DNA of 64,000 nt, taken from assembly GCF_003268635.1 (NCBI RefSeq), contig NZ_CP029639.1, positions 3,359,501-3,423,500 of the forward strand, in the 5' to 3' direction. Positions 57,613-64,000 of this stretch are shown here, piece after piece (position 1 is the first letter of the stretch; the number at the start of each line of letters is the position of its first letter). The stretch comes from Paenibacillus sp. DCT19. GTDB lineage: Bacteria > Bacillota > Bacilli > Paenibacillales > Paenibacillaceae. Position numbers and translations under genes: made by a program. Under the pieces are notes generated by a model, which saw only the letters and a program-made list of their open reading frames with translations, ran no database searches and was not told the DNA's origin.

Positions 57613-59133
57613 ATGTATAATGTCATGATTGTCGAGGATAGTAAACCGATATTGCGTAATATCAGATCACATTTGGATACATTGAATTTGCCGCTTCGAG
57701 TAACGGCTACGGCAACTAACGGAGAGGAGGCACTGGCAATCATTCGGCAGGAACCAATTCATCTGTTGTTAACGGATATCAGAATGCCTAAGATGGATGG
57801 CTTAACGTTAATTGAACAAGCCAAGCTTACGAACCCCTATCTCAAGGTAGTGCTGATCAGCGGTTATAGTGATTTTGAATATACACGCAAAGCATTGAAC
57901 CTGCAGGTGTTTGACTATTTATTGAAACCTGTGGAGCGAGAGGCTTTGGAGGAAGTGATGGGAAGGATTGTGGAGCAGCTTGATCGACTTATATCCAGAA
58001 GCCTGCAAGAATTGCAGGAGATCGTTGACCCTGAATGTTATGCTGAACTTACGTTTGGTGAGGAATTCCCGCTATACTCACATATGATGATTATTCTACG
58101 GAAGCAGCCTTTCAGTCAGGGGAAGGATCGCTGGAGTTTGGAGACGTTGAAGCAAAGTCTAGCAGAGTTTTTCCATGCTCAGCCATGTCGCGTATTGCTA
58201 ACGCAGACCCCGCATCAATATATTATTATGGCAAACAGAGGCGCGTTGGATTGGTATTCTTCCATGCACGAATGTCTCGAATCATTGCGGCGGCATCTGC
58301 TCGAAGCGGGGATGGATGGAATGATTGGAGGTCAGTTGATGTCCGCTGATTCGGATCAGTTATCTGAGCTCTATTACCGGATCACTTCAGTTCTAACGAC
58401 CCAGCAGCGATTAAAGCATGGACTGGTGCTGGATACGGGAAATCCTGTCTCGATAGCAAGATCAGAAACAAATGGTCTGGATTCTTCGTTGGAATCTACT
58501 TTTGTGCACATGATACAAGGTTGTCGGAAGGAAGCATTTGCGCTCAAGCTGACCGAGCTGATGAATCGATGGACTGAAGAGAATGCACATTGGACGGAGG
58601 TTGAGCGTTTTGTAGGACTTGTGGTGGATACCTTCGCACATCTCTATGAGGAACGAGGTTCAGGCATGCGATTAGCATTGGAGCTTAGAGCCAAACAATT
58701 ATATGAGTTGAAGACTTATGCGGACTTTGGACATGAGCTACTTGAATGGACAGCCCAATGCTTCGACATGCTGCAATCGCAAGGACGGAAGAGTGGGGAG
58801 CTGCTATTTGAGCAGATTGATGAATATGTCAAAACAAATCGTTATGTCTCGTTATCTATCAGCGATCTTTCAATGAAATTTCACGTCAGTCCCTCATATA
58901 TCAGCAGGGTAATCAAACATGTCACACAACGTACTTTCGTTCAGTATTATACCGAACTTCGAATTCAAGAAGCTTGCAGATTGATGGCCAGCCAACCCGA
59001 CATGAAATTCAAGGAATTATCGGAGCTGTTATCGTTCAGTGATCAGCATTATTTCTCGAAAGTATTTAAGGAATATACAGGCGTCAGCCCTACGGATTAC
59101 AAGGAACGCTTGCTAACCACGCAACCCGAATAA
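57613..59133 (+). CDS. YesN-family response regulator (receiver plus AraC HTH)
   Basis: 506 residues. The receiver has Asp55 in LLTDIRMPKMDG and Lys107 in YLLKPVE. A long linker follows, then the AraC-type DNA-binding region (about 405-500) with SISDLSMKFHVSPSYISRVIK and FKELSELLSFSDQHYFSKVFKEYTGVSP. GGGGAGG precedes the ATG. It probably activates the divergent importer and the downstream GH42 gene in response to a sugar. Confidence 0.9.
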   Translation: MYNVMIVEDSKPILRNIRSHLDTLNLPLRVTATATNGEEALAIIRQEPIHLLLTDIRMPKMDGLTLIEQAKLTNPYLKVVLISGYSDFEYTRKALNLQVFDYLLKPVEREALEEVMGRIVEQLDRLISRSLQELQEIVDPECYAELTFGEEFPLYSHMMIILRKQPFSQGKDRWSLETLKQSLAEFFHAQPCRVLLTQTPHQYIIMANRGALDWYSSMHECLESLRRHLLEAGMDGMIGGQLMSADSDQLSELYYRITSVLTTQQRLKHGLVLDTGNPVSIARSETNGLDSSLESTFVHMIQGCRKEAFALKLTELMNRWTEENAHWTEVERFVGLVVDTFAHLYEERGSGMRLALELRAKQLYELKTYADFGHELLEWTAQCFDMLQSQGRKSGELLFEQIDEYVKTNRYVSLSISDLSMKFHVSPSYISRVIKHVTQRTFVQYYTELRIQEACRLMASQPDMKFKELSELLSFSDQHYFSKVFKEYTGVSPTDYKERLLTTQPE

Positions 59134-59274
59134 CTATAGGTTAATGAATAAACAGGAGTATTTCGTGAGCAAATGCCTTGAAATCTGGATAGAATACCTT
59201 AATATTAAATAAGGTGTGGTCATGAATATAGTTTGATAACAAATAAAGCAACCTGGTTAAGGGAGACTGGAATT

Positions 59275-61332
59275 ATGCGAAATGCATTAGATCTAAAACG
59301 TTTTTATATGGGAGCTTGTTACTATCCTGAGCATTGGGACGAGTCGTTATGGGCAGATGATTTAAAAAGAATGAAGGAAATGGGCTTTGATCTGATCCGC
59401 ATCGGAGAGTTTGCATGGTCCATTTTTGAACCACAGGAAGGGCAATTCAATTTCGAATTCTTCGACCGCTTCCTTGAGCAAGCGATTACATGGGACATGA
59501 AGGTGATTATGGGAACACCAACAGCCACGCCACCAGCATGGCTTACACATAAGTATCCTGAAGTGTTGAACGTCTCAATGGAAGGCATTACATACCATCA
59601 CGGCCAGCGTAGACACTATAATTATAGTAGTCCAATATATCTGGAGCTCTGCGCGCGCATTACAAGAGAGATGGCTCAACATTACAAGGATCATCCTGCG
59701 ATTATCGGATGGCAGATCGATAATGAACTGAATTGTGAGACAAACGTATTTTATGCCGAAGCGGATCACCTTGCATTTCGGCGCTGGTTGCAACAAAAAT
59801 ATGGTGCGTTGGATAGCCTGAATCAAGCGTGGGGCACTGTCTTTTGGAATCAGACGTATGATCAATGGGAGCAAGTGCACCTCACTCGTCCAACGGTATC
59901 CGATTCACCTAATCCACATCAGGCATTGGACGAGAAACGCTTTATTTCGGATAACACGATTTCATTCGCGAAGCTCCAAGGTGACATTCTAAGAGCAGAA
60001 GCACCTAATCAATGGGTTACTACTAATGGCATATTCGGACATCTAGATAACCACAGCATGTCAGATGAGATTCTGGACTTCATGTCTTATGATTCCTATC
60101 CGCAATTTAGCACCATCTATCCAGATCCTGGAGAACAGCCGTTGCTTGATCGGAAATGGAGCTTGTCCTTGAGCAATGTCAGAGATATATCGCCGAATTT
60201 TGCTGTGTTAGAGCAGCAGTCGGGACCTGGCGGTTGGGTGAATCGAATGCAGATGCCATCCCCACATCCGGGGCAAATGCGTTTGTGGACGTATCAGAGC
60301 ATTGCTCATGGTGCTGATATGATACTGTACTTCCGCTGGAGAACAGCTACCATCGGTACCGAAATCTATTGGCATGGAATTAATGACTATCATAATCAGC
60401 CGAATCGTCGGGTTGCAGAAGCGGCGACTGTGGGTAAGGAATTGCAGAAGGTGGGAGAACGTATTGTTGGCAAACGTTATGTTGCGCAAGTAGCCATGCT
60501 GCGTGATTACGATAACGAATGGGATGGCGAGCTGGATCAATGGCACGGCTCACTAAACAGACCAAGTGAGCTAAGCTGGTTTAAAGCGCTTCAATATGCA
60601 CATATCCCAACAGACGTAGTGACCATTCGTCCTGGGGGTGAAACGGAACAACTGCAGGATCTTGCGAAATACCAAGTGTTAATCTATCCTCATCCTGCCA
60701 TTTTACGAGAAGATACAGCTGAGATGCTTCAGAAATATGTAGAAAATGGTGGGTCAGTTGTATTCGGCTGCCGGACAGGGTACAAAAATGAGTCTGGTCA
60801 TTGTCGTATGCAGCCGCTGCCAGGTCCAGTTGCAGAACTCAGTGGCATTCAAGTTGAGGATTTTACAATGGTTAATGGTACAGCTAGTCCAGTAAGCGTA
60901 CAACTGAGCCAACATACGAACCTGTTTAATGCTCCAAGCTTCAATGATATTCTGCGGGTACATGCAGATACGGTTGAAGTGCTCGGCACATATGCATCCA
61001 GTTATTATAAAGGTAAACCGGCATTAACGGTTAATCGTGTTGGTAAAGGCAAGGTATATTATTGGGGAGCAGCCTTTGATCTGTCCGTAGCAGCTGAGCT
61101 GTTAAGTCAGCTTCAGATTACATCTCCACTTAAGGACTGGTGCGAGGTGCCTGAAACGGTTGAGGTCGCTATTCGTGCTGATGATCATGATGAACTCGTA
61201 TTCTTACTGAACTACAGTAGTGAAGCAGCCGAGATTAAGCTTCATGTACCTACAGAAGAGTTGCTCCAGGGCAGCCAGCTTCAAGGGACGGTTACGCTGG
61301 AACCTTATGGGGTATGGGTCCTGAAGAGATAG
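59275..61332 (+). CDS. Family 42 beta-galactosidase
   Basis: 685 residues, normal for GH42. The catalytic residues are Glu151 in GWQIDNELN and Glu313 in AVLEQQSGPGGW. The N-terminal barrel opens FYMGACYYPEHW, and a trimerisation domain (NGGSVVFGCRTGYKNESG) and a small beta domain follow. The ATG at 59275 is chosen because AAGGGAG lies upstream; the frame extends to 59233 without one. No signal peptide, so it cleaves imported galactosides in the cytoplasm, consistent with the adjacent importer. Confidence 0.92.
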   Translation: MRNALDLKRFYMGACYYPEHWDESLWADDLKRMKEMGFDLIRIGEFAWSIFEPQEGQFNFEFFDRFLEQAITWDMKVIMGTPTATPPAWLTHKYPEVLNVSMEGITYHHGQRRHYNYSSPIYLELCARITREMAQHYKDHPAIIGWQIDNELNCETNVFYAEADHLAFRRWLQQKYGALDSLNQAWGTVFWNQTYDQWEQVHLTRPTVSDSPNPHQALDEKRFISDNTISFAKLQGDILRAEAPNQWVTTNGIFGHLDNHSMSDEILDFMSYDSYPQFSTIYPDPGEQPLLDRKWSLSLSNVRDISPNFAVLEQQSGPGGWVNRMQMPSPHPGQMRLWTYQSIAHGADMILYFRWRTATIGTEIYWHGINDYHNQPNRRVAEAATVGKELQKVGERIVGKRYVAQVAMLRDYDNEWDGELDQWHGSLNRPSELSWFKALQYAHIPTDVVTIRPGGETEQLQDLAKYQVLIYPHPAILREDTAEMLQKYVENGGSVVFGCRTGYKNESGHCRMQPLPGPVAELSGIQVEDFTMVNGTASPVSVQLSQHTNLFNAPSFNDILRVHADTVEVLGTYASSYYKGKPALTVNRVGKGKVYYWGAAFDLSVAAELLSQLQITSPLKDWCEVPETVEVAIRADDHDELVFLLNYSSEAAEIKLHVPTEELLQGSQLQGTVTLEPYGVWVLKR

Positions 61333-61347
61333 AGCGCGAGCAGACAG

Positions 61348-61393
61348 AAGATAGTACGATGAGCATTAGTTGTTCATTGTACTATCTTTTTTT
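61348..61393 (+). terminator. Terminator of the beta-galactosidase gene
   Basis: AAGATAGTAC pairs with GTACTATCTT around a large loop; T tract follows. It is 16 bases past the stop. Confidence 0.85.
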
Positions 61394-61557
61394 GTTTTCA
61401 CACGTTGGCTTATAGGTAGGAAAATTGTTCATCAAGTCAAGCGGGCTAACGGGTTTAGATAAAATGATTTCACTTAGATTACATATAATGGAGTGACGCG
61501 TGTCGTTTTATCCTCTATAGTAGTATATAGTACAGACAAGCGTTAAGGAGTCCTTAT

Positions 61558-62952
61558 ATGAGCAAACAAGCCATTCCTTTGAATTCGTTGACTGAGGTCA
61601 CGAACGGAGGACATATTATTTATTTTTTCGAGGATTTCAATAGTTATGTTGATAATGCTGTATCTTATATCGTAACGGGGATCGATCAAGGTCATCATAT
61701 ATTACTTATTGAGGAAGCTGTCACATACGATAAGATTTTGCAAAAGCTTAAAGACAGTATATCTCATGATCAGCTTCAATATCTTCATTATGCTAACAAT
61801 ACAGAATACTATGGAGAACATGGTAACTTTGAGTTCCAACATATTCTTGCACATTTTGAAGATATCATGGGCTTCATTCAGGAACAAAACAAGCCTATAC
61901 GCACTTGGGCGAATGTGATGACATGGGGAGATCACCCGGAAAAGCAGATTCTAGAAAATCTAGTCACTTATGAACGGCAAACCACCTGTGTTGTTCGGGA
62001 TAATGGAATGTTGTCGGTTTGCGCCTATAATACGGAGATGATCTCTTCCTCATTACAGCTTAAATTAATGAGAGAGCATGAATACATGATGACAGATATG
62101 GAGTTTGTAAAATCCCCTCTGTATCACTATCGTGCTTCGGACGACGTGATTTTCCCGTCGTTATCGGTTCAAAGTCAATTGTTGTATGAACAAAAGCATC
62201 TAAAGATCGAAAAAGAAGCGGTGGAAATGGCTAGCCAAGTTAAAAGTGATTTCATAACAACGATGAATCATGAGATTAGAACACCGATGAATGGTTTGCT
62301 GGGCATCTCTGAGTTATTAGCAGCTACTGAACTGAATGCTGAACAGAGAGAGTATGTCACCACAATACAAAGTAGCGGAAAGTCTCTGCTTCGTATTGTT
62401 AATGATATCTTAGATTTTAATAAGCTGGAATCAAGCTACGATCAATTGTTAAGTGAGCCTTTCAATCCTCGTGAATCCGTCAAGGAAATGTTGGATATCC
62501 TTCATACCGCAATCTCGGAAAAAAATCTTCAAGTGAATATATCCATAGATTCTCGTATTCCACAGATTGTTGTTGGAGATGATGGTCGATTCAGACAGGT
62601 ATTGCTGAATTTATTAGGAAATGCCGTGAAATTCACTCCTGTAGGAAGCATCGGCATTAATGTTGTACTTCTAAATGCCGATGGCAGCAAGCTTAAAATG
62701 CAAGTCAGCATACAGGATACGGGGACGGGAATACCCCAGGACAAGCGAAGCCAGCTGTTTCTACCATTTTACCGAGTGGATAACAGCATTACCCGACAAA
62801 CAGAAGGAACAGGTCTTGGGTTAGCAATCTGTAAACGGATCATAGAGCTGATGAATGGGGACATACGCCTTGAAGACGAGCATAATGATACCCCAGGCAC
62901 TACGATCACGTTCACTGCGGAGTTTAATAAATATCTAGAGGTTGATCTTTGA
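61558..62952 (+). CDS. MEDS-domain histidine kinase
   Basis: 464 residues. The N-terminal 165 residues form a MEDS (DcmR-type sensory) domain: GGHIIYFFEDFNSYVDNAVSYIVTGIDQGHHILLIEEA and GNFEFQHILAHFEDI. After a linker, HisKA has phosphoacceptor His238 in TTMNHEIRTPMNG and HATPase has GNAVKFTP, DTGTGIP and EGTGLGLAI. Soluble (no helices). MEDS sensors respond to small organic compounds in methanogens and methylotrophs; its ligand here is unknown. AAGGAG precedes the ATG. No response regulator adjoins it. Confidence 0.83.
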   Translation: MSKQAIPLNSLTEVTNGGHIIYFFEDFNSYVDNAVSYIVTGIDQGHHILLIEEAVTYDKILQKLKDSISHDQLQYLHYANNTEYYGEHGNFEFQHILAHFEDIMGFIQEQNKPIRTWANVMTWGDHPEKQILENLVTYERQTTCVVRDNGMLSVCAYNTEMISSSLQLKLMREHEYMMTDMEFVKSPLYHYRASDDVIFPSLSVQSQLLYEQKHLKIEKEAVEMASQVKSDFITTMNHEIRTPMNGLLGISELLAATELNAEQREYVTTIQSSGKSLLRIVNDILDFNKLESSYDQLLSEPFNPRESVKEMLDILHTAISEKNLQVNISIDSRIPQIVVGDDGRFRQVLLNLLGNAVKFTPVGSIGINVVLLNADGSKLKMQVSIQDTGTGIPQDKRSQLFLPFYRVDNSITRQTEGTGLGLAICKRIIELMNGDIRLEDEHNDTPGTTITFTAEFNKYLEVDL

Positions 62953-63006
62953 ACTGGTATCATCGAACTTTGAAATAACTAGTTACTACGGAAAGTAGGA
63001 TGCCAA

Positions 63007-63336
63007 GTGTTAACGTTGAAGAAGGTTGAGCTTCAGGGACATGATGTATTTGAACTCATGCAGGGACATCTTCAAGACTCACACTGGTTAGATAGTTCCA
63101 TTTATTTAACAGAAGAAGTAATTAATAAGACTGAGTTTGTAAAGATATGTAAGCATTGTTTAGTGAATTTTAACTATTACGGTCCGACTGAAGTCAACCA
63201 AGTCGAATGGAAACAGATGAAGCAAATGGCCGATTCATCTGAATCCGAAAGTACTAAACAATTGTTAGCGGAAATTGATTTTTGGGCAATCGAATGCTTC
63301 GAAAATCATTCGTGCTTCACAATCTGTGGTATATAA
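63007..63336 (+). CDS. Hypothetical protein, 109 residues
   Basis: Starts at a GTG with TAGGA eight bases upstream. A compact soluble protein with ELMQGHLQDSHWLDSSIYLTEEVINKTEFVKICKHC. Three Cys and two His in the last half may bind metal, but the pattern is not a known zinc motif. Follows the MEDS kinase by 54 bases and may be cotranscribed. Confidence 0.55.
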   Translation: MLTLKKVELQGHDVFELMQGHLQDSHWLDSSIYLTEEVINKTEFVKICKHCLVNFNYYGPTEVNQVEWKQMKQMADSSESESTKQLLAEIDFWAIECFENHSCFTICGI

Positions 63337-63381
63337 CTTGCGGAAATACATTAAAGCGAAATTTCATACTAGTTTAATAGA

Positions 63382-63419
63382 GAAAAGGCAGTCGTTCTTA
63401 AGGAACGTACTGCCTTTTT
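63382..63419. terminator. Bidirectional terminator
   Basis: AAAAGGCAGT pairs with ACTGCCTTTT, with an inner GTTC/GAAC stem, A tract on the left and T tract on the right; it can serve both the hypothetical gene and the convergent crystallin-like gene. Confidence 0.8.
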
Positions 63420-63531
63420 CGCTTGTTGTGATGTTAATTACGACTAGTTAATCTGCTAGTTCAAGATGAGCGAGTGGATATTTTCGCAATTATAAGCAGA
63501 TTGGATAAATCTATTAGAAAGGGTTCTGATA

Positions 63532-63908
63532 TCAAATCAGACGGTAGCCCGGTGGCAAGTTGCCTGTACGTCTAATTCTACGGATCTGAGCCAGTGTCAG
63601 CCGCTCATTCGATGCGATTAGCGACTCAACATCCCCTCTGCGCAGGAAATCATCCAATTCTCGAATGCTACGGTTACCCCGCAGTACAACGAAATTATCT
63701 CTGAAGCGAGACCGATCGAACAAAACCAGAGTAGCGAACGGGTTGGTAGAGAAGAATCGCAGGCTCTCGATCCCTGTCAGGACTGAGTCAATATCGCTTA
63801 TGCCGAGGTTGCCACGGTAGACTCTTCTTAATCCTCTGAAATTCTCTTCACTATACACGGTTAAGCGGGGTAGATAATTTGGGAGATTGAAGCATTTTTG
63901 TTATCCAT
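63532..63908 (-). pseudogene. Beta/gamma-crystallin-like small protein, frame-interrupted
   Basis: The long frame (63532-63858) starts at a GTG without a binding site. Upstream, TAAGGAGG and an ATG at 63908 open a frame that breaks at CCCC (GGGG 63867-63870 on the plus strand). One extra base fuses YP-RLTVYSEENFRG and gives about 125 residues. The body has YSEENFRGLRRVYRGN, then LVLFDRSRFRDNFVVLRGNRSI, matching paired crystallin-type Greek-key motifs; a C-terminal helical segment (LTLAQIRRIRR) is added. No signal peptide; a coat or stress role would be a guess. Confidence 0.65.
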
Positions 63909-63960
63909 ATAATATACCTCCTTAACATAGTAAACATTCATCCTGGAAGCAGGAGATGCT

Positions 63961-64000
63961 ATGAGACATCCTATGAAAAAGAGAGGACAAATGTGTGGAC
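63961..64000 (+). CDS. Start of an unrecognised gene, cut by the right edge
   Basis: AGGAGATGCT precedes an ATG at 63961 and 13 codons are visible (MRHPMKKRGQMCG). It is divergent from the crystallin-like gene. Too short to name. Confidence 0.35.
   Translation, partial: MRHPMKKRGQMCG

Noticed and set aside
1..64000. tRNA, rRNA, CRISPR arrays, intact insertion sequences, prophage
   Set aside because: No clover-leaf, repeat-spacer arrays, transposases, integrases or phage structural genes were seen by eye.

Overview
The window looks like a chromosomal segment of a Paenibacillus or close Bacillales relative. The evidence is moderate-to-low GC, strong AGGAGG-type ribosome binding sites with many TTG/GTG starts, two secreted proteins with the copper-amine-oxidase-type 'stalk' domain, a bacillithiol gene pair (yojF-bshB2), YesM/YesN-type signalling beside a GH42 beta-galactosidase, an ECF sigma/DUF4179 anti-sigma pair and a beta/gamma-crystallin-like small protein. 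I saw no rRNA or tRNA gene, CRISPR array, prophage or intact insertion sequence. These calls are by eye; nothing was searched.

Layout. 1-5.1 kb: a partial gene, a stalk-GH18 protein, and a three-gene type III polyketide operon (synthase, methyltransferase, flavoprotein) resembling phenolic-lipid operons. 5.3-9.3 kb: a giant GNAT acetyltransferase with a ~890-residue beta-rich extension, coupled to a frame-interrupted metal-dependent hydrolase. 9.5-11.5 kb: an HssRS-like two-component system. 11.8-31.2 kb: a mosaic of small operons (APH-type kinase, VOC/YafY divergent pair, RpiR plus two Gfo/Idh/MocA dehydrogenases, lipoproteins, HIT, PQQ-type propeller, orphan HicB, yojF-bshB2, isochorismatase-like hydrolase, ECF sigma/anti-sigma). 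31.5-38.5 kb: a run of small-molecule-modifying enzymes (PhzF, APH, VOC, two GNAT, AAC(6')-like, FlaR-like kinase), a Fur-box-controlled heme/ABM monooxygenase and an aminotransferase. 39.6-41.3 kb: a BNR-propeller pair without signal peptides. 41.4-47.3 kb: a NarL-type two-component pair and a nosD-nosL-nosY-nosF-tlpA cluster with no nosZ in the window. 48.7-50.9 kb: a binding-protein/permease fusion plus glnQ. 52.5-61.3 kb: a carbohydrate locus (ABC importer lacking an ATPase, YesM/YesN, GH42). 61.5-64 kb: a MEDS-domain histidine kinase and small genes.

An important quality point: seven otherwise intact-looking genes are interrupted by single frameshifts. Five lie at GGGG (or CCCC) runs where one extra base restores the frame, and one at AAAA. 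This looks much more like homopolymer under-calling in the assembly than decay, so those genes should be treated as probably functional until resequenced. One clear true remnant, of a histidine phosphatase at about 19.9-20.1 kb, also exists.
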